The notes: generated by a model from the sequence alone, not told the origin. Counted from the first letter of the stretch, positions 28,197 to 37,106 are shown. The stretch: 64,000 nt of DNA from Ornithinibacillus contaminans (GCF_001038425.2 NZ_LDPV02000009.1:124001-188000); one strand, 5' to 3'. Numbers and translations: made by a program.

Positions 28197-29822
28197 TTAA
28201 ATACTAATTGATATTTGCATAATTTCTTCCATAGTCGTTAATCCAGCACTGACCTTTTCTAAACCATCCTGTAATAGCGAACGCATACCTTGTGATCTGG
28301 TATAGGATTTAATCTCCTGTACCGATATATTATTTAGTAACATCCCTTTTACATAATCATCTAGCACAAGTACCTCATGTACAGCTACTCTTCCCCGGTA
28401 TCCTTGTTGATGACAGCTGCTACACCCTTTGCCGTAAAATACATGTTCTACCGCGACATCATTTTTAGCAAAAATTTCTTCTTCCATCACAGTTACCTCC
28501 CGCTTTTCCAGACAATCCCGACATATTTTCCGTACGAGACGCTGGGCTACAACACCGTTTAAGGAGGATACTACTAAATAAGGTTCTATTCCCATATCGA
28601 TTAAACGTGGAACTGTATCAATCGCACTATTGGTATGTAAGGTACTAAACACGATATGACCGGTTAAGGACGCACGTATCGCTATTTCTGCTGTTTCCTG
28701 ATCACGTATTTCACCAACCATAATGATATTAGGGTCTTGTCTTAGAATCGACCGTAACCCACTAGCAAATGTTAAGCCTATGGAACTATGTACCTGCACC
28801 TGATTAATTCCACGCAATGGAAGTTCTACTGGATCCTCAATTGTGACGATATTAACCTGCTCTTTATTCAAATGATTAATAGATGCATATAATGTTGACG
28901 TTTTACCAGAGCCTGTCGGACCCGTTAATAAGACCAATCCAGATGGTTGCGAAATTAATTGGCGATATTTTTGATGATTATCCCGCGAAAAATTCAATTC
29001 ACTTAGCTGCATTAATGCATTATTTAAATCTAATATTCGGATGACAATTTTTTCTCCATGCACTGTAGGCAAACAGGATATACGTAGGTCGACCGGTGTT
29101 GTATCCACCATCATTTTGATACGGCCGTCCTGTGGTAATCTTGTCTGAGTAATGTTTAAGTCGGCGAGAATTTTTATTCTGGCTACTAATGAATTCTGTA
29201 ATGATTTGGGCAGTATATTGTCCGATTGGAGTCTCCCGTCAATCCGGTACCGAATCAACATGTTATCCTCCTGGGGATCTATATGAAGATCACTTGCTTT
29301 TAATTGCACTGCAGTATTTAATAATTGATCTAATAAGCGTATGACGGGTGCTTCATCATTACTATCTGCCATATCGAAATGAATGCTTTGTTCATCGTTA
29401 ACGTAGTGTTTATTAATGGCATACGAAATATCGTCTTTTGTGGAAATCACTGGTGAGATTGTAAGACCAGTTGATAGTTCTAAATCATCAATAACATAGT
29501 AATCCATCGGGTCCTTCATAGCGATTACGAGTGAGCTGTCTTGAATTTTTAATGGCATAATAAAATTTCGTTGTGCTACTTCTCTCGGAATGTAGCCTAA
29601 TACCTGCTGATCAACGGGATATTGATATAGTGAAACTTGTGGAATACCTAATTGAAATTCTAACACCTCGATTAATTGTCGCTCGGTAATATAACCCCGC
29701 TCTAATAAGGCATCTCCAAGCTTTTGGTCGGGCTTTTTAAATTCTAGTGTTTCATTAATTTGTTCATTTGTAACGATACCAGCATCGATTAACAAGTCCC
29801 CAAGACGTTTACGTGCAACCAT
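28197..29822 (-). CDS. pilB: PilB-like pilus extension ATPase with MshEN motifs
   Basis: A 541-aa assembly motor. The ATG at 29822 (GGTGA 5 nt upstream) is preferred over a TTG 18 nt earlier. The N-terminus has two tandem MshEN-type motifs (6-29 RLG..L...G and 34-57 KLGDALLERGYITERQL..), which in other PilB/MshE proteins bind c-di-GMP. Walker A is GPTGSGKT (301-308), Walker B IIMVGEIRD (366-374), and a four-cysteine zinc site is C434, C437, C467 and C470. The gene starts one base after the stop of the preceding pilin-like gene. Confidence 0.95.
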   Translation of the reverse strand: MVARKRLGDLLIDAGIVTNEQINETLEFKKPDQKLGDALLERGYITERQLIEVLEFQLGIPQVSLYQYPVDQQVLGYIPREVAQRNFIMPLKIQDSSLVIAMKDPMDYYVIDDLELSTGLTISPVISTKDDISYAINKHYVNDEQSIHFDMADSNDEAPVIRLLDQLLNTAVQLKASDLHIDPQEDNMLIRYRIDGRLQSDNILPKSLQNSLVARIKILADLNITQTRLPQDGRIKMMVDTTPVDLRISCLPTVHGEKIVIRILDLNNALMQLSELNFSRDNHQKYRQLISQPSGLVLLTGPTGSGKTSTLYASINHLNKEQVNIVTIEDPVELPLRGINQVQVHSSIGLTFASGLRSILRQDPNIIMVGEIRDQETAEIAIRASLTGHIVFSTLHTNSAIDTVPRLIDMGIEPYLVVSSLNGVVAQRLVRKICRDCLEKREVTVMEEEIFAKNDVAVEHVFYGKGCSSCHQQGYRGRVAVHEVLVLDDYVKGMLLNNISVQEIKSYTRSQGMRSLLQDGLEKVSAGLTTMEEIMQISISI

Positions 29823-29823
29823 A

Positions 29824-30258
29824 TTATTCACCACTTTCAATTGTTATTTTGATGGAGGATTCCGTCTCCGTTATTTCTCCAAATGCTTGTCCCACGCTAG
29901 TAAAATGAATCATCATTTCCGATTCAGATAGTTCCTGTAAAGAATGGCTTTTGATCCAAAAGGAAACATTTCCTTGCCCATCATCTAAAATGAATTTCTC
30001 TAGAAGTGGAAAATCTGGTAATGCTATCGCTTCATTCGACTCCAGTTCCCTAGGCATATGATCCTCTGTATAAGCTCGGTAGTAGTCCACTCCCATTGCT
30101 GCAATTTGCTCGGACATGGTTATTTGTTCCGTCTTATTGATCTGCTGCGTGGTGTTAGCTAACTGTGAAAATAGCGCCATAATACACAATAAAACGATGG
30201 TAATAATCCCAAGCGTCAACACTAACGTAGCTCCTGACTCATTCTGTATCGGTTTCAT
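29824..30258 (-). CDS. PilX-like minor pilin component
   Basis: A 144-aa protein with a pilin-like N-terminus: short leader MKPIQNESG then ATLVLTLGIITIVLLCIMAL, without the usual Glu at mature position 5, as in PilX-type minor pilins. The remainder is a small acidic domain. The start overlaps the stop of the upstream pilin gene (ATGA), and its stop is one base from pilB. Likely a minor pilin that helps initiate or prime assembly; exact role is inference. Confidence 0.8.
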   Translation of the reverse strand: MKPIQNESGATLVLTLGIITIVLLCIMALFSQLANTTQQINKTEQITMSEQIAAMGVDYYRAYTEDHMPRELESNEAIALPDFPLLEKFILDDGQGNVSFWIKSHSLQELSESEMMIHFTSVGQAFGEITETESSIKITIESGE

Positions 30259-30665
30259 TTTTGTCCCCCAATCGGAACATAGGTATAGGATTCACGTAAG
30301 AGCTGATTCGTGCTAGAAAATAGCTGAATAGTTGTCCGCACTAAATCAACTTGTTCTTCCTGACAGGCTAATAAATCTACCTGGTAAACTTTTTCATCAA
30401 TTGCATAAGAATGGTAGGTTTTTTTAAACGAATTACCGCTCTGGCAATAAGGGATATCAGAAGCATTGAATACTTCCGAATCGACTTTTAACTCCTGTGA
30501 CACTTTTCCTAATAAGTTACTAGCGATTAGCTCCTCATCTGCCTGATCAGACCATTTCATAATAGTCGAAAATATTGGGATAAAAAAAGTTACAACAGTA
30601 GCTAATATGACGATGGAGGCTAGTAATTCTATTAACGTATAGCCATAACTATTACTCTGTTTCAT
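30255..30665 (-). CDS. Minor type IV prepilin
   Basis: A 136-aa prepilin with leader MKQSNSYG cut after Gly8 and mature start YTLIELLASIVILATVVTFF, with Glu at mature position 5. The soluble part holds two cysteines (SDIPYCQSG and DLLACQEEQ), which could form a disulfide outside the cell. It is the second gene of the pilus operon, 108 nt after the large pilin gene, and overlaps the next gene by 4 nt. Confidence 0.88.
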   Translation of the reverse strand: MKQSNSYGYTLIELLASIVILATVVTFFIPIFSTIMKWSDQADEELIASNLLGKVSQELKVDSEVFNASDIPYCQSGNSFKKTYHSYAIDEKVYQVDLLACQEEQVDLVRTTIQLFSSTNQLLRESYTYVPIGGQK

Positions 30666-30773
30666 CTGATTTCACTCCCCGCCTAAGCCTTTAACCTATT
30701 AAACACTCTATTAATCAGTAGGAACTTATGAAGGACAATACTTCCTTCCAAATGAATAGTCCTGTGTGAAAAA

Positions 30774-32111
30774 TTAATCAACAAGTGGAAAATCTTCTGC
30801 ATTCCTGAAGTAGTCACCTAACTGCTGAAAATCTACTTGTGTTCCTCCGCTTCTAACAAAAAAACCATCCCGCGCAATGACAATTCCCTCGAAAGTTTCA
30901 CCATTAAAGGTTACTTTCCCATTCGGAGCGATAACAACCCCTGAAAATTTCCGTACCCTACTTTTTGTACCAATTTGAATGTCTCCTTTACTAACGATAA
31001 TAAAATCAGTAAAGCTATCCACATATTGACCGTTTGCAGCATCGTTATAGCTATCTAGTTGGACATTATCTCCGATTATTTTTCCAGCTTGATTTCCTGA
31101 AATCTTTTCGGTATAACCATTCGCATCAAACCACTCATCCGCCTTTAAATCTGGTATTTCATTTGTTGGAAAACGCTCTTGAGCCACACTTTCCTGCCGA
31201 ATTACCTTCTTTAGAATTTGGTTACTATAATTAGCCGGATGTGATAAATTTCCTATGTAAAAAATCGAGGACTCTCCTGATAAGGAAGGTGTCCAGCCTA
31301 ATTCTACGTTCCCATTAACATAGACATTTCCATGAATCTCTGCATCCTTCAGCCGGAGGTCACCATTAACAAACATATTACCGTAAATAGCCCGGCGTCC
31401 AGACCAGAAGGTAGCATTTCCATTTACAACTATATTTCCTGGTGAAATGCTAGAACCTAGTCCCGCACTACCACCATCAAAGAAAACATCCCCATCTATG
31501 TACAGATTCGAAGTATTTGTTAATGCCCCTCCATTCAATTGACTACCATTCCAATCCCCTTTTATAACGATAGACGCGTTTGGTCCATTTACACGACTCC
31601 CTTCAAACACAAACTGTGAACCATGCACAAATACATTCTCCTGTAGTAGATAATCATAAAAATTTTGACGACCATTTTTTCGTTTAAGTACAAGTGTTTC
31701 ATCAGTTTTTCCTTCAATGGTTGTTTCAATAGCAATAGAATTATTGTCAGAATCATACAGGGTTAGCTGGACAGCTAAATCCTGCTTAGGGTCAATCTGT
31801 TCCACGCATTGATTAGTATTATTGATAATCGTTGTATTTAAAGATAATTGCATCTGTAGGTTTTCGTTCCATAATAGATCTCCATAACAAATACGATAAG
31901 GACTATCCCCTTGATGAGTATGTTTAATGTCGCTGATCACACTGTTTGCCTCCTGCTTTAAACTAATAGCAGCTTGGCTTTTTTCATTATATTGAATGAC
32001 AGAAAATAAAACGTGATAAGCTATTCCAAATACAATGGTAACAATCGCAAGAACACCTAATAATTCAATTAATGTGAAACCTCTTTCTGCCGTCAAAATT
32101 CTTTTTACCAT
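30774..32111 (-). CDS. Large minor pilin with beta-solenoid-like body
   Basis: A 445-aa prepilin: leader MVKRILTAERG, cleaved after Gly11, then FTLIELLGVLAIVTIVFGIA with Glu at mature position 5, followed by about 100 residues of pilin-like stalk and then about 300 residues of short, glycine/asparagine-rich strands (NLYIDGDVFFDGG, NIVVNGNATF, NMFVNGDLRL, NVYVNGNVEL). That periodic pattern, together with APNGKVTFNGETFEGIVIA near the end, fits a beta-solenoid as in PilX-C-type or polymer-forming proteins. A tip-adhesin role is inferred. It is the first gene of the locus and has its own promoter. Confidence 0.82.
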   Translation of the reverse strand: MVKRILTAERGFTLIELLGVLAIVTIVFGIAYHVLFSVIQYNEKSQAAISLKQEANSVISDIKHTHQGDSPYRICYGDLLWNENLQMQLSLNTTIINNTNQCVEQIDPKQDLAVQLTLYDSDNNSIAIETTIEGKTDETLVLKRKNGRQNFYDYLLQENVFVHGSQFVFEGSRVNGPNASIVIKGDWNGSQLNGGALTNTSNLYIDGDVFFDGGSAGLGSSISPGNIVVNGNATFWSGRRAIYGNMFVNGDLRLKDAEIHGNVYVNGNVELGWTPSLSGESSIFYIGNLSHPANYSNQILKKVIRQESVAQERFPTNEIPDLKADEWFDANGYTEKISGNQAGKIIGDNVQLDSYNDAANGQYVDSFTDFIIVSKGDIQIGTKSRVRKFSGVVIAPNGKVTFNGETFEGIVIARDGFFVRSGGTQVDFQQLGDYFRNAEDFPLVD

Positions 32112-32165
32112 ATAGTCACCACTTCTTAAAGTAGATAGTTTATTGGAATTTACTGAATTATCTCT

Positions 32166-32192
32166 ATTATACCACGAAAAGACCTAAGTCAA
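32166..32192 (-). promoter_or_regulatory. Pilus operon promoter
   Basis: Minus-strand TTGACT and TGGTATAAT (an extended -10) are 15 nt apart and lie about 50 nt before the first pilus gene. The -35 element lies inside the terminator of ytkL, so the two signals overlap. Confidence 0.6.
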
Positions 32193-32208
32193 ATGACTTA
32201 AGTCTTTT
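32177..32208 (-). terminator. Terminator after ytkL
   Basis: A 15-bp stem (AAAAGACCTAAGTCA with TGACTTAAGTCTTTT, one wobble) about 105 nt after the ytkL stop. It separates ytkL from the pilus operon. Confidence 0.75.
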
Positions 32209-32313
32209 ATCATAGTTTTATGAAAAATATACTAGAATACAGTGGTTAACGATCGTTACCTAACCAGCCCCGTCTCTCTCCACCAGATTCCTTCCAAGGT
32301 ACTTGGGTCTCAC

Positions 32314-32997
32314 TTATACTAATTCAATTACTTCACCGATTTTCATAACCTTGCCGATACCTGTTTTAACACGTTCGGCGAATAAATCTGGGTCTTGTTT
32401 TATAACCGGAAACGTGTTGTAGTGAATTGGAACGACGGTTTTTGTTTTAATCCAATCTGCGGCAACTAACGCATCATCTGGCCCCATTGTAAAATTATCT
32501 CCGATTGGAATAAATGCAACATCTATCTCGTTCATATCCCCATACATTTTTAAATCCGTAAATAACGCGGTGTCTCCTAGATGATAAATGGTCTTCCCTT
32601 CTATTGTTAGGATAATTCCAGCAGGCATACCAGTATAGATAGTCGTATTATCATCTTCCGTATAGGAAGAACCATGGAATGCTTGTGTAAGCTTTACTTT
32701 CCCAAAATCAAACAAATGGGAGCCGCCGATATGCATCGGATGTGTTGTAATACCTTTCGTTGCTAAGTAGTTTGCTAGTTCATTCGGAGCAACTACTAAG
32801 GCATTGTTTCGTTTAGCAATCTCCACCGTATCGCCTACATGGTCATTATGTCCGTGTGTAAGCAGTATGTAATCTGCCTTTACTGTATCTGGATTTAAAT
32901 CACAGTTACTATTTCCTGTTAGAAACGGATCAATTATTATCGTGTGTTTCTCTGCTTCCACCTTCACTACAGAGTGGCCATGATAAGATACCTTCAT
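32314..32997 (-). CDS. ytkL: YtkL/UPF0173 metal-dependent hydrolase
   Basis: Metallo-beta-lactamase-fold hydrolase, 227 aa from the ATG at 32997 ([12 protein letters not shown], as in B. subtilis YtkL; AAAGGGA lies upstream). Metal ligands are in [23 protein letters not shown] and VPIHYNTFP. The natural substrate is not known. It marks the right boundary of the pilus region. Confidence 0.93.
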   Translation of the reverse strand: MKVSYHGHSVVKVEAEKHTIIIDPFLTGNSNCDLNPDTVKADYILLTHGHNDHVGDTVEIAKRNNALVVAPNELANYLATKGITTHPMHIGGSHLFDFGKVKLTQAFHGSSYTEDDNTTIYTGMPAGIILTIEGKTIYHLGDTALFTDLKMYGDMNEIDVAFIPIGDNFTMGPDDALVAADWIKTKTVVPIHYNTFPVIKQDPDLFAERVKTGIGKVMKIGEVIELV

Positions 32998-33070
32998 TAC
33001 ACTCATCCCTTTCATATTTATACTTCTACTATACTAATTCTACGTTAAAATAAAAAATCCTTTCCACACG

Positions 33071-33102
33071 AAAAAAAAGACAGCATTTAGTAAAATGCCG
33101 CC
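33071..33102 (-). terminator. Terminator after pspA-like gene
   Basis: Ten-bp stem with two wobbles (GGCGGCATTT/AAATGCTGTC on the minus strand), 4-nt loop, then eight Ts. Confidence 0.85.
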
Positions 33103-33120
33103 ATCATTGGTTAGATTACG

Positions 33121-33786
33121 TTATTCTTTTCCCATTGCTTTCTTGAGTTCTGCTAGTTCGTCATCTACATGTGAATCAAATTTTTTAAACTCATCATCTA
33201 GCGTACGACTTTGTACCGATAAATCCTCACTAGTCTCTGCCTCAGCTTCAAAGCGCAATACCTTTTCTTCCATTCGTTCAAATCCTCTACGTGATTCATC
33301 ACTACCAATGGAAGACATGGTGCGATTGATTTTCGTTCTGGTCTTAGCGGATTCTGCGCGCGCTTTTAAGGAATCCTTTTTTAAATTCATTTCTTGATAT
33401 TCTTTTTTCATCTCTTCTAATTTGCTCTTAAGTACTTGGGAGTCATTTTTTGCTTGCTCGTAGGAATCGGTTAATAAAGTAGCTTGTTTTTCATATTCAT
33501 TCTTTTCCTGTAAAGCACGTCTTGCGAGGTCATCTTCACTAGCTAGAACTGCTTTTTCTGCTTGTAATTGGCGCTTTTCAACCATAGCTTGTGCATCTTC
33601 CAGCTTCCTTTTTAAGATTTTTTCATTCGCAATTTGCTTTGCAACAGCAGCTTCGACCTCTTGAATTTCCTCTCCCATCTCTCGGAGAAATTGATCAAGC
33701 ATTTTAATTGGGTCCTCTGCTTTATCCAACATGGCATTTAATTCTGAATGGACAATGGTCTTCATTCGTTTAAATAATTTAAACAT
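33121..33786 (-). CDS. PspA/IM30 family membrane-stress protein
   Basis: A 221-aa protein made almost wholly of charged helices, matching PspA/IM30 (MFKLFKRMKTIVHSELNAML then AEDPIKMLDQFLREM). Such proteins form large oligomers on the inner face of the cell membrane and stabilise it under stress. The first 20 residues form an amphipathic membrane-binding helix; residues about 25-185 are coiled coil. It is a single gene with its own terminator. Confidence 0.93.
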   Translation of the reverse strand: MFKLFKRMKTIVHSELNAMLDKAEDPIKMLDQFLREMGEEIQEVEAAVAKQIANEKILKRKLEDAQAMVEKRQLQAEKAVLASEDDLARRALQEKNEYEKQATLLTDSYEQAKNDSQVLKSKLEEMKKEYQEMNLKKDSLKARAESAKTRTKINRTMSSIGSDESRRGFERMEEKVLRFEAEAETSEDLSVQSRTLDDEFKKFDSHVDDELAELKKAMGKE

Positions 33787-33939
33787 AAGTAACCTCCATA
33801 TTTTTTAAATTTTACAACACTTTTCTAATTAGTAGTACGAACGGGAAATAAAAAGGTTTCAACAAATCGTAAAATTACTTCGTTGTACACGAATTATTAA
33901 AACGTTTATAATAATAGGTAATAAAATGAGGTGAATAAT

Positions 33940-35040
33940 ATGTCTACAAGAATTGAAGGATTATTACAAGCGTTACAGGAAAATAAATTAGAAAGTATAC
34001 TTATTTCATCGCCAGCTAACGTATATTATATGAGCAATTATTATACAGACCCACATGAGCGTGTTGTTGCAGTTTATGTAAGTAGCGAACATGAGCCTGT
34101 TATGATTCTCCCTGCAATGGAAACACAGGATGCAAAGGCTGCTGGATGGGCGCATGACATCATCGATTATCATGATCATGAGGATCCATGGGAATTATTT
34201 CTAGCATTTCTAACAAACAAAGGAAAAATACCTACAACAATCGGTGTTGAGGAAGATTATTTAACCTTAAACCGATATACGACTATTCAACAAATCTTAC
34301 CAAACACTGAAATCAAGCATGCCCAAGAAATTGTAGCCACACTCCGTGTTATCAAAAATCAACACGAATATGATTTACTGAAACAAGCTGCCGAGTTAGC
34401 GGACTTTGGTGTTCAAACTGGAATAAATGCGTTAAAAGAAGGCATAAGTGAGTTCGAAGTTATTGCAACTATTGAATATGAACTTAAGAAAAAAGGTGTA
34501 CAAGGGATGTCCTTTTCTACAATGGCTCTCTTTGGAGATAAAACCGCTTCACCACATGGAACTCCAGGAACTCGTAAGCTAGCCAAGGGAGATATGGTTT
34601 TATTTGATCTTGGTGTAATCTATGAAGGTTACTGCTCGGATATAACAAGAACCGTTGTCTTTGACTCCATAACAGAAGAACAAAAAACAATTTACAACAC
34701 CGTACTAGAGGGACAACTAAAAGCAATTGAAGCATCTACACTTGGTAGCGAAGTCGGTCAAATCGATAAAGCAGCTCGTGACCATATTGAGGCAAGTGGA
34801 TATGGTAGCTACTTTAATCACCGTGTCGGCCATGGTTTAGGCATTGAAACACATGAATATCCTTCCATTCACGGGAATAACAAACTAGCGTTACGGACAG
34901 GCATGTGTTTTACAATCGAGCCCGGCATTTATGTACCAGGCGTTGCAGGAGTTCGAATTGAAGACATGATCTTTATGACAGAAAATGGCGCGGAAACTTT
35001 AACGAAGTTTCCAAAAGAATTACAAATAATTAAGAAATAA
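33940..35040 (+). CDS. M24 family Xaa-Pro peptidase
   Basis: A 366-aa aminopeptidase P/prolidase-type enzyme that removes N-terminal residues next to proline. The ATG at 33940 has GAGGTGA 5 nt upstream. The C-terminal pita-bread domain has all five metal ligands: two Asp in DLGVIYEGYCSDITRTV, His in HRVGHGLGIETHEYP, and two Glu in FTIEPGIYVPG and VRIEDM. The N-terminal creatinase-like domain covers about 1-125. It is a single gene between two terminators. Confidence 0.93.
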   Translation: MSTRIEGLLQALQENKLESILISSPANVYYMSNYYTDPHERVVAVYVSSEHEPVMILPAMETQDAKAAGWAHDIIDYHDHEDPWELFLAFLTNKGKIPTTIGVEEDYLTLNRYTTIQQILPNTEIKHAQEIVATLRVIKNQHEYDLLKQAAELADFGVQTGINALKEGISEFEVIATIEYELKKKGVQGMSFSTMALFGDKTASPHGTPGTRKLAKGDMVLFDLGVIYEGYCSDITRTVVFDSITEEQKTIYNTVLEGQLKAIEASTLGSEVGQIDKAARDHIEASGYGSYFNHRVGHGLGIETHEYPSIHGNNKLALRTGMCFTIEPGIYVPGVAGVRIEDMIFMTENGAETLTKFPKELQIIKK

Positions 35041-35090
35041 AAAGTTGGGACTTAAGTAAAGTAAAAAATACTTAAGTCCCAACTTTTTTA
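35038..35090. terminator. Bidirectional terminator between the M24 peptidase and ald
   Basis: AAGTTGGGACTTAAGTA pairs perfectly with TACTTAAGTCCCAACTT; both outer sides carry A/T runs. The last bases overlap the stop codon of the converging ald gene. Confidence 0.92.
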
Positions 35091-36206
35091 GTGTTCTAAA
35101 AGTGCTACTGGTGAACGATACTCTAAGCCATGAGCTTGTGCAACTGCTTCATATGTGACATATCCATCCACAGTATTTAACCCTTTTTGTAGGGCCTGAT
35201 TACCTAAACATGCTGCTTGATAGCCCTTCTTAGCAATTTGCAGGGCGTATGGAACCGTCACATTCGTTAAACCAATCGTAGAAGTTCGCGGTACTCCCCC
35301 AGGCATATTGGCAACAGAGTAGTGAACAACACCATGTTTTGTATAAGTCGGATTATCATGCGTGGTAATTCGATCACTTGTCTCAAAAATTCCACCTTGA
35401 TCTATTGCTACATCTACAATAACAGATCCTTCTGACATCTGTTTTACCATTTCTTCTGTTACTAGCTTCGGAGCCTTTGCCCCTGGAATTAATACCGCAC
35501 CAATGACTAGATCTGAATCAGCAATCGAATCAGCAATATTCATTGGATTTGACATCATTGTGTTAATAGAAGAGCCGAAAATATCATCTAAATAGCGTAA
35601 TCTTTCGGGATTAAGGTCAAGAATCGTGACATTTGCTCCCAATCCAATAGCTATTTTAGCCGCATTTGCTCCGACTACACCACCACCAATAATAGTAACT
35701 TTCGCACGTTTAACCCCTGGAATACCCGCAAGTAATATTCCCTTACCACCTTCAGGTTTTTCTAAAAATTGTGCACCGATTTGAGCAGCCATTCTTCCTG
35801 CAACCTCACTCATTGGAGTCAATAACGGCAAGGAGCCGTTCTGCAATTGAACCGTTTCATATGCAATGCCAACGACTTTATTTTCAATTAATGCTCGTGT
35901 TAAAGAAGCTTCTGCCGCAAGATGCAGATATGTAAACAAAATCATCCCTTCGTAGAAATAACCATATTCCTCTGGAAGTGGTTCCTTTACTTTCATGACC
36001 ATTTGTTGTGACCATGCTTGCGCCGCAGAATCAACAATCTTCGCTCCTGCTTGTTGATACTGTTCATCAGTAAAACCTGATCCAAGACCAGCAGTAGTTT
36101 CAATAAACACATGATGCCCTGCATTCGTTAAGGTTAGTACCCCAGCTGGTGTGATGGCTACTCTGTTTTCATTGTTTTTAATTTCTCTCGGAATCCCGAT
36201 ATTCAT
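35088..36206 (-). CDS. ald: Alanine dehydrogenase
   Basis: NAD-dependent oxidative deamination of L-alanine to pyruvate and ammonia, important in spore germination and growth on alanine. It has 372 aa from the ATG at 36206 ([23 protein letters not shown] 7 nt upstream); an upstream extension of 19 codons is leader. The nucleotide-binding loop is [17 protein letters not shown]; the pyruvate-binding KVKEPLPEE carries the Lys. The substrate His lies in FTYLHLAAE. Confidence 0.96.
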   Translation of the reverse strand: MNIGIPREIKNNENRVAITPAGVLTLTNAGHHVFIETTAGLGSGFTDEQYQQAGAKIVDSAAQAWSQQMVMKVKEPLPEEYGYFYEGMILFTYLHLAAEASLTRALIENKVVGIAYETVQLQNGSLPLLTPMSEVAGRMAAQIGAQFLEKPEGGKGILLAGIPGVKRAKVTIIGGGVVGANAAKIAIGLGANVTILDLNPERLRYLDDIFGSSINTMMSNPMNIADSIADSDLVIGAVLIPGAKAPKLVTEEMVKQMSEGSVIVDVAIDQGGIFETSDRITTHDNPTYTKHGVVHYSVANMPGGVPRTSTIGLTNVTVPYALQIAKKGYQAACLGNQALQKGLNTVDGYVTYEAVAQAHGLEYRSPVALLEH

Positions 36207-36295
36207 TTGGAACACCTTCCCCACTATAATGTAAGCACTTTCATTGTACCAAAAATTATTCATAATAAATACTATAATATGAGCATATCTGAAAA

Positions 36296-36330
36296 ATTAA
36301 AAACAATCTACCCCCAATTTTGAGGGTAGA
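36296..36330 (-). terminator. Terminator after the 51-aa gene
   Basis: TCTACCC/GGGTAGA arms with a 10-nt loop, followed on the minus strand by a T-rich run. It is 20 nt after the stop of the small gene. Confidence 0.7.
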
Positions 36331-36351
36331 CCGTCTTAGAAGGTTAATGCA

Positions 36352-36507
36352 TTAAGCCTTTCGATTATTAAATGTCCAGATACCGCGATTGTTGTGTAAT
36401 TGGTCTTCCACAACTCCACTTTGATAGCTTTCAAATAACTGGTTTTGTACCGCGGCAACTCCTTGATGGTCTTCTTCTAGAACATGTTTATTCTTTTTCT
36501 TAGCCAT
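36352..36507 (-). CDS. Small 51-aa protein, unrecognised
   Basis: A short gene with a very strong ribosome site (GGAGGTGAGC) just before the ATG. The product begins MAKKKNKHVLEEDHQGVAAV, is rich in Lys, Asn and Gln, and ends IWTFNNRKA; it has no membrane segment and no cysteine. Size, polarity and the strong start are reminiscent of small spore-associated proteins but I cannot assign a family. It has its own terminator and is divergent from uspA. Confidence 0.75.
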   Translation of the reverse strand: MAKKKNKHVLEEDHQGVAAVQNQLFESYQSGVVEDQLHNNRGIWTFNNRKA

Positions 36508-36573
36508 TATGCTCACCTCCATAGTTTAGTTTGTACATTAATTTGTAACAAAAGCCTGTCTACTTTTACCAAA

Positions 36574-36588
36574 TGTAAGCGTTTTTAT
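36574..36588. promoter_or_regulatory. Probable CcpA (cre) site at the uspA promoter
   Basis: TGTAAGCGTTTTTAT matches the cre pattern TGTAAGCGTTWWCA except near its end and immediately precedes a TATACT -10 element (36590-36595). Binding here would repress uspA when good sugars are present. ccpA is in this window, but a site inside a promoter is a motif match only. Confidence 0.5.
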
Positions 36589-36625
36589 TGTATACTATAA
36601 GTAGATAATGAAAGGGGAGAAGAAC

Positions 36626-37060
36626 ATGAGATTTGAATACAAAAATATCGTAGTAGCAATTGATGGATCTGAAGCTTCTGAGAAAGCCTTTAATAAAGCT
36701 CTTGATATTGTAAAACGTAATAATGCCCATATGATTCTGGCACATGTAGTAGATTCTCGCACATTTGCTACTGCCGAAGCCTATGATCGCACACTTGCAG
36801 ACCATGCCGATGACTATGCTAAAGACTTAGTTGATAGCTATGTTGAGAATGCAAAAGAAGTAGGCATCTCAAAAATCTCCCGCTGTATTGAATATGGATC
36901 TCCACGAGTTAAAATTGCGAAAGATATTGCTGCCACCTTTCAAGCTGATTTAATCATTTGTGGTGCAACCGGTATGAATGCAGTAGAGCGATTTCTAATT
37001 GGAAGTGTTTCTGAAAGCATTACACGACACGCTACATGTGATGTGCTAGTGATACGTTAA
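36626..37060 (+). CDS. Universal stress protein (UspA family)
   Basis: A 144-aa UspA-fold protein. It starts at the ATG at 36626 with GGGGAGAA just upstream. The N-terminal beta strand carries VVAIDGSEASEKAF, and the ATP-binding signature GATGMNAVERFLIGSVSE is near the C-terminus. Cytoplasmic, likely nucleotide-binding and induced in stress or starvation. It lies next to the acetate kinase gene but convergent with it. Confidence 0.93.
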   Translation: MRFEYKNIVVAIDGSEASEKAFNKALDIVKRNNAHMILAHVVDSRTFATAEAYDRTLADHADDYAKDLVDSYVENAKEVGISKISRCIEYGSPRVKIAKDIAATFQADLIICGATGMNAVERFLIGSVSESITRHATCDVLVIR

Positions 37061-37061
37061 T

Positions 37062-37106
37062 AAAAAAAGGTTGAGACATACGTATTATACCTATGTCTCA
37101 ACCTCT
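37062..37106. terminator. Bidirectional terminator between uspA and ackA
   Basis: AGGTTGAGACATA pairs with TATGTCTCAACCT and is flanked by A and T runs on both sides; the stop codons of the two converging genes lie on either side. Confidence 0.92.

Noticed and set aside
28184-28197. The pilus locus as the comG competence operon
   Set aside because: PilT, PilM, PilN, PilO, an MshEN-type PilB and an in-cluster peptidase are not part of comG, and no ComGC-type set order is seen.
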